DNA of 64,000 nucleotides from positions 93,410,851-93,474,850 of the forward strand of contig NC_031770.1 of the NCBI RefSeq assembly GCF_001522545.3, read 5' to 3'. Positions 37,561-49,100 of the stretch are shown in pieces (positions within the stretch are counted from its first letter, which is position 1; each line of letters starts with the position of its first letter). Source of the DNA: Parus major. Lineage: Eukaryota > Chordata > Aves > Passeriformes > Paridae. The notes below the pieces were generated by a model, which saw only the letters and a list, made by a program, of their open reading frames with translations, ran no database searches and was not told the DNA's origin. The position numbers and the translations under genes were made by a program.

Positions 37561-39679
37561 ATGTGTTTTTCTGCAAACAATTTTTATTCCTCTGACCTGT
37601 ACTCTTCTCTCATAATTCCTGTATTTTAAACAGTTACTGAAGTTGTAACTGATATTTCTGGTTGCATCTCTTTAGCTCATAATTTAGTTCTTAATCATAA
37701 AATCTTTTAAAAATATAATATTTTATAACAAGAAATTAAAATTAAAATGGAAAACAATACTGTAATGGAAATGTTATTTTTATCTGACATAAGATTTTTC
37801 TTTAAAGCATGTTGGGGCAGACAGATGTATATCGTATTATGCATTGCTGCTTAAACAATTTAAGGAAACTGAATGTCTTTTTATTCTTCTACAAAAAAGT
37901 ATATTCAGTATTGATATTTTAACACTGAGTGATAGATACGATATAATCAAATGATAATCAAATTTCAGTATTCCAGAAGAAAACCACATCAGTAGTTTGG
38001 CAAAAGAGATGCCGTCTGTGAAGGGCATTCAGAGGTTTCTTCCAAAGACACATTTCACTCATGACATTCACAGAGTAGTTCCTTTTTCCTGTGTAGCAGA
38101 ATATAGGACTTTCCCCAGCACTCAGCTTTAGGGCCAGATGGAAGTTCCAAGGTTCTGTTTAAGGTTTGTTATGATGAATACTTTCATTAATAACATACAC
38201 GGATGACAACTGGCTGCAGGGACCACAGAAGAGTAGAAAGCTACCATGTAACTATATGCATTATGACTCCAGAAAGACCATCATCATGACACGAAAGAGA
38301 TGTCCTCCACCTTTGATGAGGTATCAATATAACATGGAAATCTCTTGAATTAACTTTTAGGATGGTTTGTCTTGAGAAACATAGATTCTACCCACATTAA
38401 AATAATCATCTGAGTGAAACTAATGAAAAATACGTATTTTTAAATTTTTTGGCCATGGAGAGTATCCTTGTCCCCAGAGTTGGAAATCGCTTTTTTTAGC
38501 CATGTAATCATGGACACATTCCTTATCCAGTGATTAAGGCACTGGGAATCAGCTAGTGTGAGTCCCGTGTTTCAGTCCTTCGTGACAGAGCTAGTTCTTT
38601 ACTGCCTGTAGGAACATCACTGAGTGAACTCTGCCTGCTCTCTTAAAAATTGGACTCTGAGGTGTTTTTTAGACCTTAGTATTTCAGTCAGTAAGTAGGC
38701 CATATACATTTCAAGAAATATTACCTTATGTATGATATGCATTGTATATCTTCCTGCTAGTGTCTCTGCCTAGTCATGTATGTAAATATGAGTGAGCTGT
38801 GCTTCCAGTGTCTCGGTTTTTAATTCTGCAATTTCCTCAGTGTTCTTTTTACTAAATAATGGATCAGCTTCAACAGCAAATAGTAGGCAGTGCAGTCTTC
38901 TTCCTTCAGCACTCTCTCAGAGAGGAAATTAATTCAGGTTTCCTGCTTTCTGTGCCATTCCTACTTCGACCTTGTTTGGAATGAAAAGAGTGATTCCTAC
39001 ACAGTATTTGGAAAATAATTATGTTTGTGCTTAGGAGACAGTGCTTTTCACCTCTGGTACTACATCCTTGTGGTCCCCAATCAAGGATCCAGCTCCAGAA
39101 AAAGGGATGCTTTTGTAAAGATTTACCCTGATGGAGTCCTACTGATGAGCTATAGTACAGCATATTTAATTTTAAATACTCTTTCTAAATATTTGACTCT
39201 CTGCATAGAGATTACAAATTTAAAATGTGGATTTTCAGAACCATTTTCAGAGCTTGCTACCAAATGTTTAGGTTCCAGCATCCTTTAACAGATCTAGCCC
39301 ATGGGCCTTAAAGTAGTGTGAATACCTGTGAGCTTTTCATGTATCATGTTTCTTTTTCTTCTCCCTAATTCCAGAGAGTCAGTAAAATTGGGAAGCACGT
39401 TTACATGAAATATGACTCACTCTTTTAATTAAAAAATTGGCAAAAAATAATAGAGGGCGTGCCTTTTTGTAGCATTCATTTTGCAAATTGTATTTGATTG
39501 CTGCCAAATTTTCTGTCCTTAATGTCAGTTATTTAGTCCCATTAGCAATATTTTTTTCAGTCTACCAGATAGTAAGGGTTTATGTTTCTAGTCACATGGG
39601 AATGATGTGTTCAGCAGCTCCCTTTGTTATGAACTGGAAAAAAGGGCCTGAGCCAGGTGTGTATTCCACCAGATTTCAT
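37561..39679. other. Intergenic, only the SINE relic at 38.5 kb
   Basis: AT-rich. Apart from the SINE relic nothing was recognised, and the short frames at 38906-39288 overlap on both strands. Confidence 0.5.
38521..38645 (+). mobile_element. tRNA-derived SINE relic (MIR/amniote type)
   Basis: CCTTATCCAGTGATTAAGGC followed by ACTGGGAATCAGCTAGTGTG and GTTTCAGTCCTTCGTGACAG follows the tRNA-related head of MIR-type SINEs (box A-like and box B-like regions). The TGAGTGAACTCTGCCTG part corresponds to the core. It is not a functional tRNA, since no acceptor stem can be formed. Confidence 0.55.
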
Positions 39680-40288
39680 TTGGAGTTGTAATGATTGTGG
39701 CCAGCAGGTTGAGGGAGGTGATTCTACCCCTCTACTCTGCTTTCCTGAGACTTACCTGGAGTGTTCCATCCAGCTCTGGAGCACCCAACAGAAGGACATG
39801 GACCTGCTGGAGCAAATCCAAAGGAGGACCACAAAGATGATCAGAGGGCTGGAGCACCTCTCCTGTAAAGACAGACTGAGCCAGTTAGGGCTGTTTGGCC
39901 TGGAGAAGGGAAGGCTCCAGGGAGACCTTTAGAGCAGTTTTCCAAAACTTAAAGGGCAGGCTACAAAGAAAGCTGGAGAGCAACATTTTACAAGGGTCTG
40001 TAGGAATAGGACAAGGGGGAATGGTTTGAAAATGAGAGCCTAGGTTTAGATTAGATTTTAGTAAGAAATTCTTTACTGTGAGAGTGCTGAGGCACTGGGA
40101 GAGGTTTCCCAGAGAAGCTGTGGATGCCCCATCCCTGGAAGGTCAGGGATGTTCAAGGCCAGGCTGGATGGGGCTTTGAGCCACACAGTTAAGTGAAAGG
40201 TTGCTGCTCATGGAAGAGACATTGAAATTAAAGGATCTTTAAGGTCCCTTCCAACCCAACCCAATCTGTGATTCTACTATTCTATGAT
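39680..40288 (+). mobile_element. CR1 LINE 3' fragment
   Basis: Sense CR1: GGTTGAGGGAGGTGATTCTA, CCATCCAGCTCTGGAGCACC, GGAGCACCTCTCCTGTAAAG, GAAATTCTTTACTGTGAG and the end GTCCCTTCCAACCC with ATTCTACTATTCTATGAT. The frame at 39657-39932 keeps readable C-terminal CR1 RT remnants. Confidence 0.9.
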
Positions 40289-40829
40289 CAGTACCTTCCC
40301 AGCAAAATTGCCTTCACATAGTTCTCACACATCCAGAAGAGAACAGCCACCTTTTTAAATATATTTTTAACCAAAAAATCAGTTTCATACATTTTTAACC
40401 AAAGATTCAGGTATGGATGTGTTTTTTTAACACAGACCTCTCTGTATTACCTCAGTATTGGCTTTAAAAGAGCCTCTGACAATTGCATCACTATTGAGTG
40501 TTACAATTTGTCTCACCTTTACTGGAATTTGTCCAGGGCTTTACTTTGTGCTTTTCTTTCATAATTCAAATGATGGAATGCCAGAAAAACCTCAGGCTAA
40601 TAAAGATCTAATAAAAGAAAACTAGCAGAAGCAACTGATTATTCTGCTGCTTCTTTTACGCACAGATGATACTCACAAGCTTACACACCTCATTTAGATG
40701 AAAATGCCCACATGAAGAGAAATATAGCTTGCAAGACATAAGAAGTAATCCTTAGTCTTTACATAGCATTGATGAAGGTTCTGCAGAAGGAGACACTTCC
40801 AGTTCATGGGAAAAGAAGAAATTTATGAA
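40289..40829. other. Intergenic, nothing recognised
   Basis: A small direct repeat of CATTTTTAACCAAA-like sequence occurs at about 40364-40408. Nothing else was recognised. Confidence 0.5.
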
Positions 40830-41235
40830 GAGGTCCACAAAAAAGACCAGAGGACTAGATAACATGACCTACAAGTAAAGACTGAATAAACAAGGGTTGT
40901 TTAGATGAAATAAGAAAGGATTATCCAGAGAAAAAGAGAGGAAAAGAAGTGTCAAACTTCAAATAAGTAAAGGTCTTCAGTAAAGATAAAGGAATTAATT
41001 TGTTCTCTTTGTCTATGACATATGTGTACCATGGGATGTAAGGGCTTAAATTATATCAGAAAATTCAGGTTAGACACCTGAAAGAAGAAAGGAAGTTTTC
41101 TAACAGTTCAAGTAGTAAAAGGATGGAAAAAACACCTAGGGAAGGTCATGACATCTTTGTCTTTGAAGAACTTTGAAAACAGATTAGAGTCATGTCTACC
41201 AGGAATAATCCAGGTATAGATGTACCTGCTTTGTT
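40830..41235 (+). mobile_element. Ancient CR1/L3-like LINE 3' fragment
   Basis: Highly diverged but ordered matches to an old amniote CR1 ending: AGAGGACTAGATAACATGAC, ATTTGTTCTCTTTGTC, GGGCTTAAATTATATCAG, TTCAGGTTAGACACCTGAAA, TTTTCTAACAGTTCAAG and ACCTAGGGAAGGTCATGACA. It carries more substitutions than the neighbouring CR1 copies. Confidence 0.7.
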
Positions 41236-41932
41236 GTACAGTGCTGAAACACAGGAAATGAAGGTCTTTTGTAGTTGCTGTAACTCTGAGACTAGTAGGA
41301 ATAACAATGCACTTGCTTCATTTTTGTAAACTTTTTCTTTCCAGACACTCCCTGGTGCTGAAAGCACAGGATTCTCCAGTGGGGTAGGCAGAGGTTTTTA
41401 TTGTGCTGGCAAACCCTTAAATTTGATGTAGTCATTGCTAAGGAGGCAGGAGGGAAACTCAGAAGGCTGAGTCATGTGGGCATTGAGGTAACACCATTTC
41501 TTTAGTAGGGAAAGGAAATGAAGACTACTTCCAACCTCTGGCTGCAGGGGAAAGTGTCTGGACAGAGGAAAGGCAGCTATCCCCATGAAGAAGGGCAAGT
41601 ATCCCTTTGAGGGGGAACTTGCTGAATTCAAGGAGGTTAGAGTGAAGGGTGAGTCACACACTGGCTGCTGGCCATCTGCTTAGGAAGCTCCAGGTGCTCT
41701 TCCAAATAAATGTTGGTATCAGGATTCCAGCACACCAGTACTACAGAATGATAACAAGCTGCAGTAAGAACAGTGCCCTGCAGGAAGCATGAATGAGAAA
41801 CTATATTGTACAAGAGATGTTGATTTAAGTTGATAAGAAACTTAAAAATTAAAAGGTAACTTTTAATTGTATTGCTGTACACTTGATTTTAGTGAATGAT
41901 TTTCATGTTTATGGATTGGAAGCCCAGAAGGA

Positions 41933-41979
<47 letters not shown>

Positions 41980-43404
41980 GTTCCCATTGAGGAGGATTTC
42001 TAGCACAGTTTTAGCTGACTGCTGAGATCCACAGCAGAGTTGGGAAGTTATCAACACACTCCTGCTTGACATGAAAGCGAAATACCTCAGAGAGATGATG
42101 AATGGTCTTGTGCAGTTGTGACAGGCAGGGACTTGACCTAGTGGGACCTGAAGAAGCTCATCAGGATCACTGACATGTGCTGTGAATACAAACCTCTCCA
42201 TTCCCCTGATCAATACTCTATCTACCCTCAAGATGAAAAGTGGTTGTATGCCATACAGCTCTGTGGGGCACTAACAACAACAACAACAATAATCAGGGTA
42301 GTGGAGCTCTAAATAGCTAGGAAATTACACACTAATTTTCCTATTCACAAAAAAAAAAAAAAATTAAAAAAATTACTTGGTTCAGTATTTGAGCTTTGCT
42401 AAAAGAAAATTATACAAAATCTATTCTTAAATTGTCAGCAGAGACTTAAAGCAGTTCTTAGCTCATTGCCATATGCTCACTCTTCCTAGTGATAACTTTA
42501 ACTCTCTGTGAGAAGCATTGCTTTATTTTCACAGCAAGAGTTGTGCTCTTGCTAGATAGATTCAAACTAACAAATCTTCATTTTTCAGGGTGTCTGAGGA
42601 GGACACAACTAGCACTGATTTCATAATATATAGGAGCCATCTCTAAAGATACGGGTTTGGAGTTGTTTCATGAAAATTCATAGTATGCACCCGTTTTTCA
42701 GGGATGTCAATAGAATGTGAAGGTGTTTTTCATGTTGTAAGATCATGTTCAGGTACCAGATCATTATGAAAATCTATAAACAGTATGAAGGACAGGAGGA
42801 ATTTTCTAACTCTAAGAATGGTGCTGCTAAGATATCTGTGGGAGATACAGTAAGAATCACTTTTCAGTCATTACCAGAGCTGGTGCTCAGCATTTAATCT
42901 ATTGGTATTACATCTAGTGATTGATGGAGCATTTCCAGTTTCTGGGGAAGCTTATTTAACATAGTTGAAGTTATTCTAAAATAAATTGAGAAATCTGTGA
43001 CAGCCGGTCAAATTCATTTTATGTGTACGTCACTGAAATGAATCTGGCCCAGATAGTATTTTCAATTTCTCTTGAAATTTGACCACAATGCACAAGCTGG
43101 AATGGAGAAAAAAAGTCAAGATGTCAATCAGTTTCTAATAATATAGTGAATAGGTCTAAGCTGTGAGATACCATTCTAAAAGTAGTAAGCATGGTAGTAA
43201 GGAATTTAGGGACCTTGTCAAAATTTGATGCAATGGCTTGATTTATTAATAAGCAATAGGAAAGTTTATTTAATGGGATCACACTTTGTTATTATTTTTC
43301 TGTTGATGAAATATATTTCACCTTTTGCTGCATTGTGGATAATGGTCTTCAGAGTGACCAAGCTTTATTTTTCTTAATATAGTTTGATAATTATGTCTTT
43401 AGAC
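41236..43404. other. Intergenic, simple repeats only
   Basis: It contains the (AGC)n tract, an ACA-rich run (42271-42290) and poly-A (42349-42363). The 122-codon minus frame at 41863-42231 owes its alanine run to the AGC repeat and is not convincing. Confidence 0.5.
41935..41978. repeat. (AGC)n trinucleotide microsatellite, about 14.7 units
   Basis: 44 bp of uninterrupted AGC/CTG repeat. It is pure, so probably polymorphic. It is not inside any supported exon. Confidence 0.97.
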
Positions 43405-44325
43405 AGGATATACCTTTAAACCCTGAATTTGGCAGGGTTCTGAGATCACTAGCAGGTTTTAATGGCCCTGACCAGATTTACCTGGAGCCTCCACTCCCAC
43501 TGTTGTGCTGGGGGCTTCATTTGAACTCAGAGCTGGGAATTCAGTCCTGGTCCCAGTTCTGCTGTGAGGGGGCCTGTGCCAATCCATGTTTCTGGACCTG
43601 CCTCCAGGATGGATCCTGGACCTTTGCTGAAGCTTTTTCTCTGGTCCTGTCTTAAACTGACTAATTAAGGAATTCCTCCACTGTCTCTGTCTTTCATTTC
43701 CTAATGTTCCCTGGGTGGACCAAAGGCCTGATTCATGTCCTCACTATGCCAGGGACTGCCCTTGTGTGTTACCAGGTCTGCAGCACAGGTGATTAGCAGT
43801 CACCCTCAGCCCCCAGCTCAACTTCCTGTAGGGAATGGCTTCATCTCTTGCTGTTGTTTGCCTGTAAGTTTCTCTGCCTGTAAAACCTGAGTGTTCTGCA
43901 AAGCTTGTTGCTTTTTTTTTTCTTTTTCTTCAGTCTTGTGCTAGTTAACTTTAAGGGCTTCTGCTTTTATGTCAGAAATTTTTCAGAGTAGATCAGTTAA
44001 CATTAAGTTATAATTATGACCAAGTTTTAGCATCTATCAAGGCATTGTCAACCTGAGAATTAAGCCTTCTGGTCTTGTTTTCATAGTTTTTAACCACTTT
44101 CCCAGGAAAGTAACTATAAACATAGATGTTTATACATTCCATTAAAGAAATGTCTTTTGACAGACATTTCTCATGACCAGTGTGGTTGAGAAAGTAGTAA
44201 TCTAACTATCCGATCCCTGGTTGTTGTCAAGAATCTATAAATACTGAAACCACAGAATAAATCTCTCTCTTTTTTCTATCACACATTGAGCTGTGTGAAT
44301 CGAGTCCAACAGCGACGAGGTGTCA
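43405..44325 (+). mobile_element. Candidate LTR of a second retroviral family
   Basis: The region is GC-richer than its surroundings. Near its right end it has the arrangement of an LTR core: TATAAATA at 44236-44243, AATAAA at 44256-44261, then TCTCTCTCTTTTTTC and a U5-like tail CGAGTCCAACAGCGACGAGG. No paired LTR or internal genes were seen. Boundaries are guesses, and the left part (43405-43870) may be a different repeat. Confidence 0.4.
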
Positions 44326-44477
44326 TTCCTTTTTCTTGAGTCACACAAAGGGTCTTGTCTCTGAAATTTTCCTGTATGCATTGTAGACATTCATCCTGTA
44401 CTACTGGAGGTGCTTTGCAAGCAAATAAACAAAGGACAGTTAGACCTGTGCCTATTTCCTGGTAAATAGTTCAAATC

Positions 44478-45110
44478 AGAGAATCATGGAAAAATGTTTT
44501 GGAAGGGATGTTTGAAGGTTATCTAGTTCAGACTTCTGCTCAAAGCAGAGCTATCTCTGAAGGCAGGTTGGATTTGTTCAGGACTGTGTTTAGCTGGATT
44601 CTGAGTCTCCAAGGATGGAGATGGCACAATTTATCTGGCAGTCTGATTAACCCTCACTGTGGAATTTCTTCCTCATTTTTGATGGGAATTTCCATTTTTG
44701 CAACTTGAATCCTGTCTTGTCCTTTTGCACTTCCACTCTGAGAAGAGTCTTTCTCCATCTTCTCTATTAACTCCCTTTCAGAAATCATAGACTGTTCCTA
44801 GGTGGCCCTGTAGCCTTCTCTTTCTAAAGCTAAACAAATGCAGTTTCTTCAGCATCTCTTTTTACATCACCTGCTCCAGATCTTTAAACATTGCAGGAAT
44901 CAGCTGCAGGGCTTGCTCTGATTTGTTCTTCTGCTGTTGTGCTGAGGGCTAAAAGTGAAACCACAGTGTTCCAGATGTAACCACATATGTGCTGAGAATA
45001 GAATAACCATTTTCCTTGATCTGCTGTATTTTTTTTGCTTCTACAGTCCAAAATGTGGCTGTATTTGATTTATATATGCAGTGCAGGTCTGAGTGTGGCC
45101 ACAGGTAGGT
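44478..45110 (-). mobile_element. Ancient CR1 LINE fragment
   Basis: The plus strand begins TCAGAGAATCATGGAAAAAT and GGAAGGGATGTTTGAAGG, an eroded antisense CR1 end. Later TTCCAGATGTAACCACATAT and CATTTTCCTTGATCTGCTGT match the normal order. It is more diverged than the other copies. The right limit is vague. Confidence 0.65.
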
Positions 45111-45730
45111 TCAAGGTACTGTAAAACATCTTAATATTTCCCCATTCTGACTAAGCCTGGAGACTGCACTGAACAGGGATCTCATCTATATGTGGGCAAG
45201 ACTGCAGCTTGCCAGTTTATCCATCCAGCTGACATTTTTTTTCTTTTTTTTTTTTTAATCCACAACATGGGGAGCACATAAGTGATCCTCTCTGCTTATT
45301 ATTTTGAAACTCTGCCCTTTATGTTGGTAATTCTGAAGAATGTGCAAATGATGGCCATTCAATAGACTTTGCAAACTCAATGGATTATCATCTTGCTGTG
45401 AAGAGTCCTACACTTGGCTAGGGATTTTTGCTCTGACTCCAGTGAGAACAGTTTACATACTGTTGCATATGGGTGCTGCTTTGTACAACATATGACAGTG
45501 GTGAGGGTCTGGCCAATATCAACAGAAATATTCAGGTCCTTGCACTGCCAAATATGTTAGCATCTTGTGAACAGAAAATAATGGTCCAAAATATCCCAGA
45601 ATTTTAGCCTTCATACTTGGCATACAGTTTAGAGTGGTTTGGAGAATTTGAAGGCAGAATTTGTTTTTGTTATGGATATGTTTGTCTGCAGATGATTACC
45701 TGTAAAAAGGTACGGAGAAGAAATAATTAC
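45111..45730. other. Intergenic, nothing recognised
   Basis: A poly-T run at 45235-45256 is the only notable sequence. Confidence 0.5.
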
Positions 45731-45956
45731 TGTCGTGTCTCTGTGCCATGTCTTAACCCCAGCTGGCAACCAAGCCCCACACAGCTTGCTCAGTCCCCCA
45801 TCATGGGAGAGAGTGAGAAAGATTGAACTGAGATAACTCCTGGGTTGAGATAAAGACAGTCCAATAGGTAAAGCAAAAACTGCACCCACAAACAAAGGAA
45901 GACAAGGAATTAATTCACCACTTCCCGCGGGGAGGCAGGTGTTCAGCGATCCCCAG
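45731..45956. mobile_element. Truncated LTR, same family as 32.85 kb copy
   Basis: It starts TGTCGTGTCT and shares with the solo LTR the sequences CCCCCATCATGGGAGAG, AATTCACCACTTCCCG and CAGGTGTTCAGCGATCCCCAG in the same order. It stops abruptly at 45956, about 40% into the element, where a CR1 3' end begins. Confidence 0.75.
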
Positions 45957-46188
45957 GTTTAGTGTGGGCATCACAAAGAGGCTTTTCACAGAAGGAGTGA
46001 TTTGCCATGGAATGGGCTGCCCAGGCCCACGCCAGGGAGGTGGTGGAGTCACTGTCCCTAGAGGTGTTTAAAATAAGACCAGATGGGGTACTCAGTGCAA
46101 TCATCTACTTGACAAGCTGGTGTTAAGTCATAGATTTGACGTGATAAAAATCTTTTCCAACCTAATTGATTCTGTGATTCTGATTCTA
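45957..46188 (+). mobile_element. CR1 LINE 3' end fragment
   Basis: TGGAATGGGCTGCCCAGGCC, GGAGGTGGTGGAGTCACTGT, TTTTCCAACCTAATTGATTC and a final TGTGATTCTGATTCT. It directly abuts the LTR fragment, and the LTR does not resume after it. Confidence 0.88.
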
Positions 46189-49100
46189 CTTGCAGAAGTG
46201 CTACAGTGCAGGGAAAATCTCTTTCTTTAGTATGCTGATATAAATACCAAGGAATAAAGAAAGGGAAAATGAACACACATAAAAAAATATTTCATTCTGC
46301 TATAGCCTGTCATTGCAGAGATCACCAATTATCCTGTATGGAATAGTGAGCTTCAAAGCAGTGAAAATGTGTGCCTGAACTGTATTTACAGTTTTCATTA
46401 TATTACTGGACAAAAACTTGAAAAATGCCAGGCATCCATGAACTCCCAAGAGGCAGACAGCAGCCAAGGGAAATAACCTTCCTCTTCACCTGAAGAAAAC
46501 TTAACACTTCTTTCTCTGTATTTACATCTCAAACAGAAAGCATGTGTTCCTTTTCAGTACTTAAGCTGGCCTTTATTGAAGTGCTTGGATGTTGTTGAGT
46601 GAACTTTATGACATTTCTGGAGGTTTGAAGGCACAGCTATTGTGCCTGTATAAGAGCACAGTATGGTTCTGTCCCTGGTACAAATGGGTTCACTGCAGCA
46701 CGGGGAACAGAGACACCTGGTTTGACTCAGGGCAAAGGAGAGATGCTCAGGGTCTGACACGTGCTCCTTATTTTAGCTGCCTCTCTCTGCAGGCTGCCAA
46801 AGGTCTGTTCCACAAAAAAGAAAAATGTAGAATTTCTTATCATTGCCCCAGGGATCTAGAGTGCTTCAGAGGGCTGAGCAAAGAAGAAAAAACATTAGAA
46901 AGCTGTTCGTTTAACAAACAATGATAAATCTGTCTCATGTCAGAAATAGGATTTGAAGGAACTATTACTATTTATTTATTACTATTTTTAAAATAAATAA
47001 TAATAAAAGAGAAATTAAGGTGAGCTGGGAATTCAGCTGAGGAAAATAGCTTTCAACCTAGTCAATACTGGCTTTTCTAAAGAGTTTTTTGAGGATTTGG
47101 GGTTCTGGGCTAATAAAAGCAATTTTTAGGTTTGCTTCCTTTTTAGCTTCAGCCTTATCCTGTTGAAGACAGTACATTGGCTACTCAGTGAAGTCTGGAG
47201 AGGTATTTAAGATGAGGAGGAGTGTTTATATGTTCGTACAATTTATCTCACTCATGAGAAGCAGGGGCCAGAAGATATTACTGTTTTAGTGAGTGTTCTT
47301 CACATCCTCTTCATCTTCCACGCAAACATCACTGAAATTAAGTTCATGAAAATAATTAAATATCACTCTCAAAAAGGTATGCAGTGGAGAAAATGTAGTG
47401 GGTAGCTTTTATACTGCATGCCTTCGTGTTGTTTTTACTGAAATGCTGCCATCCCAATTAGTACAGTTGTTGAACTGAGGTCTTACCAAAGCAGAGCAGA
47501 ACAGAAATATTACTTTCTCATGACTTTAGAAGCATATTTATTTTCAAATGCTCCACCATGGCTTTCCTCTACTAGCATGGCACTTCTGATTTTTTATCTG
47601 AATATAAGCTTCCATGCTAAACCTTTTTTTGAAGGAATATGTATTCAGTTATCCCCATACTTGTATTCTGGTAGATTATTATTACCTCTGAAAAATAATA
47701 TTCTGCACTTGTACTTATGTTTTGAGTCTACTTCTCCCATTTGTCAAATTGGTTTTGGATTATTGCTCTGTTCTGTAATAAAATTCTTCAGTTTTATGTG
47801 AATTGCATATGTAGGAAGTATATTCTGTCCCTTAAAAAGAGCTAGAAGCTGGAAAAATCTGCTTCAAAGTTTTACTCAATAGAGCCTCTTATTTTGAAAG
47901 TGAAATACTGATTGCTACCCCCTTAGTGATTATTCAGTGTTTGAAAGAAGAGACTCTATTATATTATAATCTGCTTTACAATAAATGAAAGTAGTAACTT
48001 TTGCAATAGGTAATACAACTTTATCTCTTAATTTTGTGAATTCTCACCTGTTTTCCTCTCTGTGTCAGATGATCCAATTACTCTTCCAGGACCTATTCTC
48101 AGTTTGCACTGTTTATTACACACAATTTCTAAATGTATCAAGAAGAGTCTCTGTTTTATATGTTTATTTTCTCCCCTTTGCTGATACAATATGATGTATA
48201 CAAGAGATTGGACATAAAAACTGTGTATTTTTAATAATAAAATCATTAAGAAACTAAAGTCTAAATTGGATATGTCACAACCAGAAACAATGTATACTGA
48301 TCGTAGACTTAGAGTATATAATATTTTAAACGAGTGTCAATAATCATGGTATGAATTCCTGTATCATGATCCTTGTTATGGCAGTATTTTACCATGATTA
48401 TAAAAGTATTTTAAAAAATACTTTGGACTGAGTTTGGCTCTTAGATACATTTCTGAAATTCTGGAGGAATTCCCATTTAGCTAATAGTTACTGGAAATTT
48501 AACATTGCTGGAACTGTGAGAGAGTGCCTGCATTTACTGAAGTATATAGCAATCCTCCCACAAATTCCATTAGAATTGCAAAAGTTTGATTTGCAACCTC
48601 CAAATCTGAGAGATTAAAAGCTCCTTTTGCATGTTAGTGTATTAAAAATATTTTATTGTGAGAGATAGTGATGTACACTATCTATTTTTTTAATGTACAA
48701 ACAAATATTTAGCTTTAAATACAAATTATGTGATTTTTCTGTTGATTATACAAAGTCCTGGGTAGAGAATTCTCCATGTACATAAAAAAAATATGATCTC
48801 AATTTGTTTTGTTTTAATGTAATTAGTTCTTGAACTGAGTTGTTCTGCAGAAATTGAAGATAGGGACAATGGAAGGAATGAAGGAAAGCCTGCCTTTTGT
48901 AGTGTTTGCCTGTAGCTTGGACTGGCAGATACATATGGATAAAAGCAATCTCTCCTGCTACATCTATATTCATAAATTAAGCCTATAATCCTGAGTAATA
49001 GTACTTTCTATTTTTAAATTCTTAGAATTTTTTTGGCAAAGCTTGACCCACATCAAATAGCACTTGGCAATTCCTGGGCAATGTTCTGAGCTGGCACAGG

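Noticed and set aside
38521..38645. tRNA gene
   Set aside because: Box-like motifs are present but no cloverleaf or acceptor stem can be formed. It fits a SINE relic.
41863..42231. 122-codon minus frame with a 14-alanine run
   Set aside because: The alanine run is the (AGC)n microsatellite read in one frame. No splice context or family similarity.
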